NCBI GenBank assembly: GCA_031310005.1
Contig: CM062388.1
Location: 186,001-250,000 of the forward strand
Reading direction: 5' to 3'
DNA length: 64,000 nt
Origin: Dactylellina haptotyla
Taxonomy: Eukaryota; Ascomycota; Orbiliomycetes; Orbiliales; Orbiliaceae
Of this stretch, positions 11,835 through 23,591 are shown piece by piece. The notes under the pieces are model-generated. The model searched no databases. It saw only the letters and a list, made by a program, of their open reading frames with translations, and had not been told where the DNA came from. A program made the translations under genes and the position numbers. How positions within the stretch are numbered: position 1 is the first letter of the stretch; every line of letters starts with the position of its first letter.

Positions 11835-14800
11835 CTACTATGTTAACAACGTCCATTAGGTCCGTGTCGCGCCTGTACCAACGGAAATACTATACCCGTC
11901 TTTGCATTTTTACAAAGGAACCTACAGTTTCAAACATAGACTTTTTTTTTTCTTGCGACAATATATGACGGTATGCGTAGATCTATTTGACTCCATTCTG
12001 AATTATATTATATATGCATATATGGGGCTCAAAATGCGACTTCCACAGGGATGGAATCTTCCATTTCCTGGGTGGATTTGTCTGTTGTTGAAATTGTGGA
12101 ATTTTACACCCGTGCTCCCGCAGTTTTTTGGCGGTCAGCGTGCGGCATGTGAGATCAGTTTCAGGTGGCTTCGTGTTGGCCGTTGAGGCATGTGGTTGAG
12201 CACGAACGGGACATTCTTCGGGGCAGCAGGAAAAACACATGCTCTGGGCTCGTTTGGGTCGGCCTTAGAAGGCTAGACACGTCAAGTAGGTGGCCCGTGT
12301 TAACTTGTTCGGGTACCATCTTGCGGTCCTTCCAGAGAGGAAGCTATATTGATGCAAAGTCCGAGCTCTAACTGCAAGCTAAGCTTAGGCAACGCCACAA
12401 ATGCGAATTGTGAGGAAGTGTGAGTTGTGACAGAACATAACATGAGGCCAGCGCATTTCGACCAGGACAGGGCTCTATGCAAGAAACAGAGAGCGTCGTC
12501 AAATTTTTAACCCGTCACTAGCCCGGACTTTTGTCCAGTGGCTGTGCTAATGTTGAGGAACAAATCACATTGCGTGATGCTCGTGGAACGACTCTCCGTG
12601 TGGATGCAGCTGAGGTTACCACAACTGATCAAGCCACATGTACACACATGTACCATAAGCTCACAAAGCTTACCCCACCACCGATCTAGAACCTCACACC
12701 CTCAAGGCTTTTGTGCGTCAATTGCAAGGTCTGCCAGACTCCTATGAGTGGTAAGGCAGTGCTACGCCGCTGGAGATAACAATAACAAATCGTGGAACTT
12801 GACCCACAGTGTCGTATCGTAATTACCCACCCTGCAGTACCACCAGTCGCCTTTTGGTTGGATCCCCAATGTATGTCACCCTCACTCGCGGAAACTAAAA
12901 CAGAAAGAATCAGAAGAAACTTTCGTGTGTGTCTACCCTTGTGTGCGGCAGGGCAGGGCAACATGTTCAACTTAAGCGACCCCAGTCGGATGTCATGACG
13001 GAGACCCGCAGCACAACCAATCCGATCCAAGGATCCGGAAATGCGCAAGGTGCGGCAGGCGGCAGGAATATTAAGCTTAGATATATCTTTTTCATTCAGG
13101 GAAAAAGGACCCTTTCCCCATTAATTTCCCAATTCAGTCCCAACGGTTTCCTGCAATTCTGAATCTCAAGAAAGAAAGATAAAGATCTCGCGATGAACTG
13201 AATATTGTTCAACAAAAACCATTGAGCCTGCGCGAGACCACGTTGTCCGTAACAATGACATCAGGATATCGTCGTGTTGCGATGACGTCGAGCGAGCGTT
13301 CAAACTCGATGTTTTCCTTGCCTCGCGGTGAAATCGATCCCGCCTCGCAGGAGTAACAAATTACAAGTTTCGCTGCTGCAGGCATCATTCTTACTGGTAT
13401 TCTTCACGATATTAAATTCTGTAATATAACCTACCCCTCAACCATTCCATCCACCGTGCTCGAAACCCACACGGACAACTTGTAGGAGACGTAAAACCCC
13501 GTCACCAGCTTCCTACGCTTCACCTTTCACATTTCGTCATGTGTACATCACACCCTACGTGCATGGTAGTTATTAAAATTCCGACCTTTTACAAAAAGGA
13601 AAGAAAAACTGCCAGCTCAAGGGGACCCTCGGCAGCCGATCATCATCGCTAATGACCCCACGGTGCAGTTTTGGTAGGGGGAGGGTTTACACCCGCATAG
13701 GATCATCTTTCTTGCATTGCGATATTGTCCCGTTGACTTCCCCGATGCCAGCGAAAGTATGAGATCCAGACGTACCAAGTTCCTTGTTCTCCCCTTGACC
13801 GCGAGCTTCATGCATGGGTCAGAAAAGAAAAATAACAAAACGGATAAGCGTTGCCGTTTCGGCCACTGAAATCTATGATCCATCCTGTTTCTAGAAATCC
13901 TGGCATAGATGCAGTTCGTACGGGGTTATATTAATTAACGTATTACATGAGGGAAAAAAGGGAAGTGGGTACCTGAATTCATATCAATTACCAAGGAAGG
14001 ATAAACGACCAAGAGCTTGATTTCTCGGAATCCGTCTACCGAGATTGATGAGCTAGTCCCGCGACCCCAATCGATTTATTTTTATTGTTCTTGCCTCTGA
14101 TGGTGACGATCCTATCTGGATTGAAAGGTTAAAAGGATTTTGTATGGGCACCAGGGTGTGTTGCCTTTGCTTCCAGAAATTCTACAAACCCTTCGGCCCA
14201 AATCTGCCGGCTTGGTAGACCATCAAGGCAAAAAACCCTCTGTAGGAGTCTTTTTCTCGCGCGCGCGCACTATTTCAGATATCCGACGGGGAAAGACGTT
14301 AGCTACAGCACGTGGGGTTTAGCCAAAGTAGTTCGAAAGCTGTGATTGGAATCCCGCAGCTCGCAGCTCGAAGATCATTTCTTGGTTGAACACCAATCGC
14401 TTTGAATCCTTGGGGTATGTCATGCGCCCGTTGATCCAGATGTGATGCACGTTATTCTCGTTCTTATCATTGACGCTGTGGCGAAGACATTATTGTTTAA
14501 AGATGCGACCTCGAATCTGCATCGGTCCAAGTCACAAAACGTCCGAAGAGGCTATTGGACGGAATCCGTTTCTCCTAGGCGCTTTCATTTTGCACGAATA
14601 CGTCGAGAAAATAGAGAGAGGGAAAATCACTAGCTGCAAGTCACATGGTTCCAGCTCTCTTTTCTCTCCGGTGTTACACCGGGTACCACCCTTTCCGATG
14701 CTCCCTCGACATTGTTGAAAATCCCAGGGTAACGTTAGGAAAAAACCAACCGGTCAGACATTCGACGCATCGATCGAGGACGCCAAAATCTCTGCTAGGC

Positions 14801-17800
14801 GGTGACATCATGTACCATGGCCGAAGAAGCGCTAACATCTGCTTTTGAATTTTTCCCATGTTGTTCTCAAGGCTGGGGTTGGCTGTCAGTGGGGTGTATA
14901 TCTGACCACACATGAACAAAGTAAGCTTCGAAAGACAATAGGGCGGAAAGAAAGAAAGAAAAAAGCTTTGCTCGCTAAGAGCTGAGAGAGAACTAGCTAC
15001 TGAATCGTGGGTTTGACCTGCCCAAAGTATGAAATCTACAAGCATGTTACAAATCGCGGCATCTCCTCGGTCGGCAGTGAGAGCGACAAGGGTTCATTCA
15101 CCTGGCGCCCCAACAACGGAGCTGCAAAGTGCAGATGCATGGGGGTTGGGGCTTGCGTGCTGCAAGTCCCCTCTAGTCTTTCCGGTTCGCCGAATCGAAA
15201 TCGAGAGATGTGCCATATGCGCACAGATGTGGAAAAGATCGTTCGAAAAGGCAGACCGACGAGAGGGAAAATTGGAAAATGTGTTGTTGCTCGAACAAGG
15301 GAAAGCTTCCGACTTCAACGTTTCCGTAGAGCTCCCAGCGCTAGAAAATTGTCGATGGCTGGCGTTTTAGGTTTCTAAAATGCACCTCGATGTTTCGAGA
15401 ACAAGCTCATCTTCTTACAATATCCATTATGAGGAAGGCTCTCCATCTGCTTCCCGAACCGTCTACCTGCTTCTCTCCGAGATGGGGCTCGCAGCATCAT
15501 GTGGAAGACTTGAATCTTGCAGGAAGAACCAAGGCTAACGCCTTCTCGACTAATATGGCCATTTTATCTTTCTGAAACAGCCAGTCTGGCTGTCTGGACA
15601 AGGCGGCGCTGACCATTCTATACCGAATTGCGAAAAGAAATAGTAGATAAGAACGACTATGCCCTTTGGGGATTTATTGATAATATAAGCTAAGCTTATC
15701 AGCAAGAAGTGACGGGGTAGCCCGGTACCTTATCCAAGCTTTTTGTAAGAAAGAAAAGAGAAGACTGGAAAAATCTCCACCGCAGAATGCAGGTTTTTTA
15801 GTTCGCTTGGACCTCAGTTCTAGCCTTCCCCAGCAGCGATTGCGATTGCCTAATCTGGGAGGATAAAACGTACACAAAGTTGGAAGCACAGAGAGATAGA
15901 AAAATGCACAAGCAAGTGGCGCTTTGGCTGTCGTACTCTGTACGTTTGCCAGCTGTCACTGGCTGGTCAAGTTATATTCCTCATTGTTCTTGTTTTGTTG
16001 ATTTTCTAGCTACAGATTTTTGGCGGCGCGACATATAGCAATTCAGAATGGCCGGGACGGAATTAATGCCGTGAGACCAGTGGGATAGATATCCCCGTTG
16101 ATGCGACGCTGTTCAACAGACCCAATGGCCACGAATCGCAGGGTTAATGTGCGCCGGAATTCTCCTATTGAATGGCTGGCTGGCTGGCGGACTGCGATCG
16201 TTCGCCGAGAGTGAGTTGCGCGAGAAGGGGAATTAAAAAGGCTTTTTTGGGGTCTTGCGCACGTGTGGACGAAAGCCCCCCCAAAAAATTGTTGTATATT
16301 CCGCGGACATTAGAACTTCCAAGAGCGACCTCACTTTGGAACCCCAAGTTCCTTACAAGTCTCATTCAAATGCGGATGGTAGTCTTTCCACATCATCGTT
16401 CATTTACTTGATCTGAGCATGGATCAATTTTTAGGATTTGTGAACGAGAACCAATTTTCGTCAAGGGAGGGTGGGCTAGGCGTCAATTGTTTCGTTTCGC
16501 ACTTCGTATCTTTGCGGAGTGTTTATAATGCAGATAATATGAAAAGAAAGAGCGATAACCACTGCGAGTGGATGCGATATGATTGAGGGGAGGCATTCGC
16601 AGTTCTCTATTGGCGGCGATTGAAGAAACAGCAGCTCGCTTCAGCAGGTTTATTGCCCCCCGCTTTTTTCTGCTCATTTCATCCCATCCCTTGAGGGCCA
16701 GGCTTTGCGGTGGAGACGGGCAAAGAAAACGGAAAAAGCTTGGATTGAAGCTCGAGCCGTGGCTACTTACCGAGAATCGTTTAGGCTAAGAAAAAGTGTC
16801 GGAGTTTCTCACGATATAGGTCACTGTTGGTGGTGGACGGGCGTCGTAAGGTCGAGGTGAAGAGCTGGATAAAAAGAGCCACCAACGCGGGCTGCAGCGT
16901 ACAAGCATCTCCCTCGTCCGGCTGGGCTCAATCCGGCCTTGTTTTTGCGGGCGCGCGGCATCATCTCGTATATGTTATTTTATTTCATGTTTCTCTGTAG
17001 TCAAAGTGTCAGAGTAAGAATAATATGAGAGTGACAGAATGCGAACGTCAGATGATAGCGAGTTGCCTTCGGGCTCTTGGAATTAGTCGTTGTCGTCGCT
17101 GGCATGGGTTATAGACGTAAATAATAGTGAATGTCGTGTTATTGCTATTTACAAGGGCATGAGCTTAGCATCGTTACTGCGACAGGCGGGATTAGCTTTC
17201 GAGACGACATGAAAGTAGTTGTGCGTATCCAACAAAACGGCAGCGCGGGCGAATCTCAAATCATTCTGCATTGAAATTGCATTTTCAGCTGCCGCGCCTT
17301 TGACGGAGCTTCCCTTGCCTTGGACGGGCGTCGTTCAGCCTCCCTCTGCTCAGAAAGAAGGAAAGAAAAGAAGAAAAAAAGAGGAAGACTAATCCCCACG
17401 CCGAAGGGCTCCTCCCACTCGACGTCTCCGGATCGTTCCAAGCGATCTGGCCCGGGCACGTTTTTGTGTGTTCTTCCTTTTCCTATCTATCGACGTTTTA
17501 TCCCTCAGACGTGGGCCTGTGGTACAGCAGTGCATTGGCGCCAGAGATACCGAGTTTTATACGATTGCCCAGCAGATAAGGCCTGCTAAGCCGCTGCGAT
17601 CTCGAGCTCTCACTTACTCATTCTACCAGACTTCCTCACTGTTTTGCTGAAGAAGCGGCGGATTCTTTCGGTCGACCTTACTCACCTCCCCCTACCTACA
17701 CCTGCCGACCGACCTGCCTGTGCTGCAGGAATATACCAGGATTCTGGGAGGATCCTGTTGGCATGCAGCAAGACTGACCGAGAACAAACATACATAACAT

Positions 17801-19131
17801 ACGCACCAACAACTTACATACATACCTGTCAGCGAAATTCTTTTTCAGCTCAGCTTTCGTACCAAGCTAGCTCTGAATTTGTTCAGCCCTTTCGGTTAGG
17901 CTTTCTGTGCGACGAAGAGGACGAGGGGTGGAAAGATAGATACCAGGCAGTACATATATCCACTTTTTCCCTTCCGTCGACAAAAGAGAGGAAGGGAGGA
18001 GAGTTTTGGACTCACTCTCGCATAAGCAACCTCCAACCGCATTTTTACAAATTTGCATTTATTATTATTACTATTTTGCAAAACTTTTCTGCTGCGCAAT
18101 TGACTGCCCTTTCGCTCGCCACGACATACTGATCAGATAATCAGGCCCTCACAAAGGCCCCGTGAAGCATATTCTCAGCATTATATAACATAATATCGTT
18201 CCTGGAAAATTTTTTACTTTTTCACATTTTTTATTCTCACCGTTTGAAGCTCCACTTGGAATCTCCCGATCCTCGATCGCCTTCCTGGGCCGGAGCTGCT
18301 GGGCGTGGATTTAGCTCTGATTGGTAAGTGGACAGGGAGCCTACTGGCGCAAGAGACTAAGCTGTTCCGGGGCAAGATATGACAAGATATGACCTGATAC
18401 TTACTCCCCCCAGCGGACTTTTTCCTTAGGAACCTCTGCCTCCTCGACCTCTTTCGCACCCTCTCACTAGGAGGTTGGATGCCACCGTCCCTCGCTGCTA
18501 CTGCTACCACCACTGCTACGGCATAAGTGCTGCCTTATAAGAAGTACCTGGCGGTACGCTTTTCGTCATCGATTCCGACCTAGCGGGATTTTGCTTCCTC
18601 ATACTATTATTTATTTACTTATTTATTTACCTTTTCGCCCTCACAACTAAATCGCTCTTCACCCCCAACTGCCTACCTGCACATAAATACATACGTACGT
18701 ACGCAAGACAGACCCACGCCGACGCTCGACAGGACGACCGTCAACAAGTAAACAACAACCTCGACGACATCAACAAACACCCTCGCCGACCGCCTAGCGA
18801 CACACCCAACCGTCTATATAACACAGCCATCTATAACTTCACATCTACACCTCCTCCTCCTACCTAGACGCTACCGCTATCGATAGCTGCAGTCTCAATC
18901 CGACCGAGGACGCTTGAGGAAGGGCCATCGAAAGCATTAGGATCAAACAAGGCACCCGAGGCTCCACGCACAGATTGTCAGACGCACTACTGCGGCTTCG
19001 ACCTGCCTGAATATCTCCCGACTGCAAACGCTCCGACCGCTACTGGACATCTCTCCCCACCCCACAGTTCAGAACAGGAACTCTTCTCGTCTCGGACCCA
19101 GCTTTCGTTCCCACTCGGATTCAATGCTGCG
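11835..19131. other. Gene-poor interval and long 5' leader of the 19.1-kb gene
   Basis: About 7 kb with no supported protein gene. The left end (11835 to about 12250) should hold the missing 5' exon(s) and promoter of the large minus-strand membrane protein. The stretch from 12.3 to 17 kb has only short overlapping open frames on both strands and no recognisable transposon domains or terminal repeats by eye. From about 17.3 kb onward, alternating pyrimidine-rich tracts and CA-rich stretches look like the promoter and long leader of the plus-strand gene starting at 19132. A TATTTAC/TTATTTAT simple repeat lies at 18606-18630. Confidence 0.45.
18606..18630. repeat. TTAT/TTAC simple repeat in leader region
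   Basis: Short tandem units of TTAT and TTAC lie about 500 bp upstream of the ATG at 19132. This is probably a transcribed leader or promoter simple repeat. Confidence 0.6.
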
Positions 19132-19135
19132 ATGA
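19124..19135 (+). promoter_or_regulatory. Three-codon uORF overlapping the main start (ATGA)
   Basis: An ATG at 19124 opens ATG-CTG-CGA-TGA. The stop at 19133-19135 overlaps the main ATG at 19132-19134 in the arrangement ATGA. Such overlap is known to allow termination-reinitiation coupling in eukaryotic mRNAs. Whether it works here is not shown. Confidence 0.55.
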
Positions 19136-20406
19136 CTACGGTGATCGATTACCACTATTCCATCCCCTCGGCCTATACCTTCCCCGCCCGTCCTGCCCAC
19201 GTTTCTCCCCCCAGCATGACCGTTAAACATCATCCCCAGCCCTTAAACCTGAGCAATGCTCTTCCTCGTACCCTCCCGCCGACTACCTACCTCGCTCCCT
19301 CCATCCCATCGCCCTCCATGCACTCGGCCTTCTCCAAACGTGGTGGTGGAGGTGCTCTCCCTGCACCAATCCCGCAATCCCCAAACCACCGTGCAAACTC
19401 CACCGGCTCTTCCTCGTTACACCGCTCGACCTCCAACGGCTCGTCCGGCAGCTCTAACGCCTACGTGACCACCCTACGTAAGCAGAAGGCCACCGTCTGG
19501 TGTGACCGCGCTCAGCGGGAAGACTCCCGTTTCCTCGCCCAGCAGAAGGCTGCCAAAGCCCGTGCTGCGCTCGAAGTCGCCCGTGCTGCAGCGCAGCAAG
19601 GCCACCACCGAGGCAGCGAGAGCGGTAGCTCTGTCCACCGTGGCAAGATTAGCCATCACCGAGGTGGCCGCAAGGGCAACAGCTTCGACCACGAGCTCAG
19701 CACCAACCGGAGCCTTGTTGCTGGTGTTCCTGCTCGCCTCGATATCGACGATGACAGCTCCGATGACGAACAACCCGGAAGCGCCAGCGGGAGTGCATAT
19801 GGGGGCATCACACGACGCACCAATTCCGGCCGGAGCTCGATAAACTCGGGCGGCCAACGGCGTTTCACGTCCACTTCTTCAAATGGGGGAGTGGAAAGGT
19901 CGAACACGGGCACACCACAGCTACAGATTAGAGTGCAGGATTTGCAAAATTACTCCGGTTATAACGGCACCAACACATCCAGCCCGTCGACGTACTCACG
20001 AACCTCAAGCCTGCTAGACACGGCGGTGCCTGAAGTCCCAGAGATCGTAGACACGCCAGGAACCATAATTGCAGATCCAAGACACGGCGGATCCGCGGGT
20101 ATGCACCGACAGGACTACTTCCCCGTCCATAGGAAATCGAATAGCATCAATAGATCTAGCCCAACTCACTCTGAGCACATGCTACCGTCGAACCCGCATT
20201 CACAGTCGAGCACGCCCCCGAACATGCTTCCTGAAGGCTACATGACCGGTCCGAATGGTGAAACCCGCCCTGCCCGCCCTGCGGCTGTTGTCAGGACGAT
20301 TAGCTCTCGGGAGCCCGCGGATCTGAGACGGAAAGGTAGTATCGACGACAGCCGGACAATGACCATGGGTCGTGTTCGTCTGTTCGTAGCTAATCCGGAT
20401 CAGTGA
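19132..20406 (+). CDS. Conserved disordered fungal protein with VTTLRKQKATVWCDRAQRED motif, 424 aa
   Basis: This is a single-exon frame starting at ATG 19132 (TCAATGCTGCGATGACT context). The protein is low-complexity, rich in Ser, Pro, Asn, Gly and Arg, without a signal peptide or transmembrane helix. One segment stands out as ordered and probably conserved: about residues 111-150, VTTLRKQKATVWCDRAQRED followed by an Ala/Gln/Lys helix (AQQKAAKARAALEVARAAAQ). I believe this motif recurs in uncharacterised filamentous-fungal proteins, but I cannot name a function. An acidic patch (DIDDDSSDDE) lies near residue 205. The C-terminus, MGRVRLFVANPD, also looks conserved. A nuclear or cytosolic scaffold role would be a guess. 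The leader is long and contains an overlapping mini-uORF. Confidence 0.8.
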   Translation: MTTVIDYHYSIPSAYTFPARPAHVSPPSMTVKHHPQPLNLSNALPRTLPPTTYLAPSIPSPSMHSAFSKRGGGGALPAPIPQSPNHRANSTGSSSLHRSTSNGSSGSSNAYVTTLRKQKATVWCDRAQREDSRFLAQQKAAKARAALEVARAAAQQGHHRGSESGSSVHRGKISHHRGGRKGNSFDHELSTNRSLVAGVPARLDIDDDSSDDEQPGSASGSAYGGITRRTNSGRSSINSGGQRRFTSTSSNGGVERSNTGTPQLQIRVQDLQNYSGYNGTNTSSPSTYSRTSSLLDTAVPEVPEIVDTPGTIIADPRHGGSAGMHRQDYFPVHRKSNSINRSSPTHSEHMLPSNPHSQSSTPPNMLPEGYMTGPNGETRPARPAAVVRTISSREPADLRRKGSIDDSRTMTMGRVRLFVANPDQ

Positions 20407-21891
20407 AGTGGGGGTCGTAACATACGAACGAGAGGAGGGCGGTATGGGAGGCTGGGAGAGAATCGAGGGACTCGAGGGTCCATGTTTTCCTCCTAGACGC
20501 CTTTGCAATCCGTCTTCTGCTGCAGACGAGCGATGGTGTGACGGAAACTCATCATCTAATTGGGCCTCACCCACGTCTCCGCATTCCTCGCGTTAAACCG
20601 TATTCGCTCCAGGCTGCCAACACGTCGGAAGATTTAGTCTCGGGTCCACAGCCGTTCCATTCCAATCTCTGCAACTCCGAAACTCGCTCTTTTACACCCA
20701 CACAATAACCCTAGTGCGGGTCTAAAAGGAAGATGGATACATTGTTATCGTTTTTCCATTCCGCGCTTTGGCACATTTTCACGATCATTATCATACCTCC
20801 GTTTCCATCCTTAACCTATACCTTTCCGCTTACGATCGCTTCGCCTTCCTCCCATTGGCCACCTCCACAATCATCACCTTCGCTACAATACGCTATGCGT
20901 GTCAGCTGTAGCGAACTGTACATAGTACCATTTATTCTTTCCACTTCTCATTCACTCAGCAGGACAGAGCTCTGCCCGCAGGCACGCCGACGCCCTTTGG
21001 TGGCATTTCCTTTCTTTCGTTTTTTGGTTTCTCGCTTTTTTTGGTCTTTCTTACCTTGAAGATTAGGCTTAATGTCTGAGGTCCGAACAGTCGCTTTTTT
21101 TTTTCAATTTCACTTCCTCTCATATATATTTCAACCCACCATTTTTTATAATTGATCTCTTGTTCATATTCGTCCGTTTTTATACCTTTTGTCATTTTAC
21201 CCTGTACAAGTACAAAACAAAGTATACCACCATCGTTATTCCTTTTTTTTGCTTTCTCTTGCTCTTTTTTGTTATCCTGTTTTATTTCATTACCAAAAAC
21301 AAAATCGTTTTTGCTATTCTAATGACCACGGCTTGGGGGGATTTTGGCTCTTTTTATCCATTCTGAATATGTTATGGGATATCTCTCCTTTGTCTATGAC
21401 GTTCCAGTTGATTTTTTTCTTAACCAAAAATTCATGGCGTCAGATTTTTGTTTCTTTACTATCGCTCTATGAGGTTCTTTCTTACCTCACATTTCTTTCC
21501 TCGGCTTGGGTTTTTGCTTTCAACCTCTTCATGCTCTTTTTCACGTTACTCTTGGCTGGGGGGCGTTTTTGTTCTTTCGTTCATATCTTATATTATCTCA
21601 CCAACAGCAACAATCCAATGGAATTTATGAAAATTGGATGATTGGAGATCTTTTGCTTTCGACATTTTCTAAAGTCGCTTTTTGTTATTTCTGTTAAACC
21701 CACCTCTTCTCTAGATCGGAAGGGCTCTTCCATACTCTCCATACCGAATTGAAACTATTTTACTCCCAAATATGAAATTGAAAACAAGTACCCAGATTAT
21801 GCCTTGTAACAACATGATTCGTGTATATCATATGTTAAGATTTCATCACTACAATTCGGACAAGGTGGACACCAATATGTCTGCCGATCTT
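20407..21891. other. T-rich intergenic/3' UTR region
   Basis: No gene is supported. From about 20.75 to 21.7 kb the plus strand is strikingly T-rich, with many T6-T9 runs. This gives spurious hydrophobic frames (Phe/Leu/Ser). It is best read as the 3' UTR and polyadenylation region of the 19.1-kb gene. The right end is the 3' flank of the minus-strand 58-aa candidate. Confidence 0.5.
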
Positions 21892-22111
21892 TTAAATATT
21901 ACGTGCTTTAATATTCAATGATAGGTACATTGCACCTCCTAGGACCATGATGACAAAGCTAAAGACGACTCCGAACGATGCAGGGAATAAATAGCTATTT
22001 CGTCTTATCAATCTGCGAACCGCACGAACAGATGACGGCCATATTGGGCCAACTAAAAATGTAGACAAAGGACCATGTAGTATCAATCTTCTCACCAGAA
22101 AACGCCTTCAT
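21892..22111 (-). CDS. Candidate 58-aa single-pass membrane peptide, two exons
   Basis: Exon 1 (22111-22096) is only 16 nt, ATG AAG GCG TTT TCT G, followed by a GTGAGA donor. After a 43-nt intron ending TTTTTAG, exon 2 (22052-21892) continues in frame to TAA. The predicted product begins MKAFSVGPIWPSSVRAV and has an arginine-rich amphipathic segment (RAVRRLIRR). A clear hydrophobic helix follows (SFGVVFSFVIMVLGGAMYLSL), with a short polar tail (NIKARNI). The pattern of a basic amphipathic N-terminus followed by one transmembrane helix resembles small mitochondrial inner-membrane subunits, but I cannot match it to a named one. It lies just downstream of SGT1 on the same strand (74 nt gap). Without splicing, a 67-aa frame from ATG 22095 gives the same helix. 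Confidence 0.45.
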
Positions 22112-22184
22112 GATATCGAAGGAGCCACTTGTAAACATGTTCTCAACATTACATGTCCGCACAAACTTGATTCGCAGCCCCGGT

Positions 22185-23591
22185 CTACCATTTCTTCGCC
22201 TCCATGCCATCCGGCGGGCTCGTCTCGACTTTACACCTCCCCACTTCGCTCCAGTTTGTACTTAACGCCGTGCCGTTACTCTCCACGTAGCTCTTCATCA
22301 TCGCTCGCCTGGTATCGGGATCAGCGTCCTTGTACAGTTTCTTGAAAAAGCCATTGACAGGGTCGGATGAGAACTCGTCGTCGTTAATGTCTCCATAATC
22401 AACATCATCGTCTTCTGCGACGGGTTTATCTTTCGAGGCATCTTTGCCGGCCTTCTTAGATGACGAGGCGAGATCACTGACGACTTTGTCCCAGTTTTTG
22501 GGACCCGATTTCGAGGAGGTGGGGTATGCGGGGGGTTTGTCTGCTGGTTTCGGTGGCGGCGCGGTAGTGGTGGCAGTTGATGATGTTGATGATGTGGCGG
22601 GTTCGGTGGATTCCAGGGCGGCCCATTTCCTGCCAGCTTCAGATTTTTGGAGGGTGAATTCGACTTTTGTGCCGAGGATCTTGTAAGTTGATTTTGAGGG
22701 ATCGATGGTGTGGGCGAGAGGGTCAAGGGTGAAGCTGAAGTCTGAACCGTTGGCTAATGGGAAAGTTATCGATAGCTAGATTTTCAGTCTTGTTAGCAGG
22801 TACGCTTGACGAGGGAGGGTGGTGTAGGAAGGTTATGAACATACAGATCGATCTTCGAGCTCAACGGTAGCTTCATCTTTTGGTACCCCCTTGACGAATA
22901 AACTGACGTTGACGGAGGTGTTTGTCTGGTACCATTCGTGACGTATTTTGTCTGCGGGAGTTGTTACGCCCGCAGGAGTCGGTGCTGGTGCTGGAGCAGC
23001 AGGTTTCGCTTCTTGTTTCTCTACAGCTGGTGCTTTGCCTTTCCCTTCCTTCGGTTCCTCGTAATCATCAGGAAGCTCCTCTACCCTGCCGCTATCCCCC
23101 GCAGATGCCGATGACTTAGGGGCAGGTTTGCTAGATGATGCTTTGGGGACCTCGGCGTCTGGCAGCTCCTTGACCGTGACTTCAGCTCTGACATCGTCGT
23201 CCGTAAGCTTGGCGAGCTCCATCTCCAGCTTCTTCTGCCAGAATCCGATGCTTTTTTCTTTAGGATTGTACTTCTCAGCCCAGCTGAAGCATACGCCGGC
23301 ATCGCCAAACCGCTCGCTCAATAGCAATGAGATGCCGCGGCGTAACTGTGCTGTTGAGAGCTGCTCACGGTTGCCCTTACGATGGGCAAGGACGACGGCG
23401 ATTTCGGCATCAGCGAGGGCAGATGGGTAGTTTGATGCGCGCTGGTACGCGGTAGAGCGCTTGATGTAGTAGTCGACCGAGGTGGGGATGCTAGCTAGGG
23501 CCTGGGTGTAGAAGTTGATGGCGGCGGGGTAGTCTTGTGAGGAGAGGGCGGCGGCGCCCTTCGCGGCCAGGTTCGCGGGATCAGAGGACAT
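22185..23591 (-). CDS. SGT1: SGT1, Hsp90/SCF co-chaperone, 445 aa
   Basis: Sgt1 bridges Hsp90 and Skp1 and is needed for SCF ubiquitin ligase and kinetochore assembly. Exon 1 (23591-22845) starts at ATG 23591. It encodes an N-terminal TPR domain (residues about 3-125; ALSSQDYPAAINFYTQAL is a typical first TPR helix pair), a variable Lys/Ala/Pro linker, and the start of the CS domain (HEWYQTNTSVNVSLFVKGV, about 218-236). A GTATGT donor and CTAG acceptor join it in phase 0 to exon 2 (22775-22185). Exon 2 completes the CS domain (LSITFPLANGSDFSFTLDPL, then KVEFTLQK) and ends with the SGS domain (DPDTRRAMMKSYVESNGTAL to the terminal KKW). TPR, CS and SGS order and overall length match the family. 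The promoter is shared head-to-head with SEC9, 752 bp away. Confidence 0.94.

Noticed and set aside
20733-21700. Hydrophobic Phe/Leu/Ser-rich frames resembling membrane proteins
   Set aside because: They result from T-rich sequence read in any frame and lie in the expected 3' UTR of the preceding gene.
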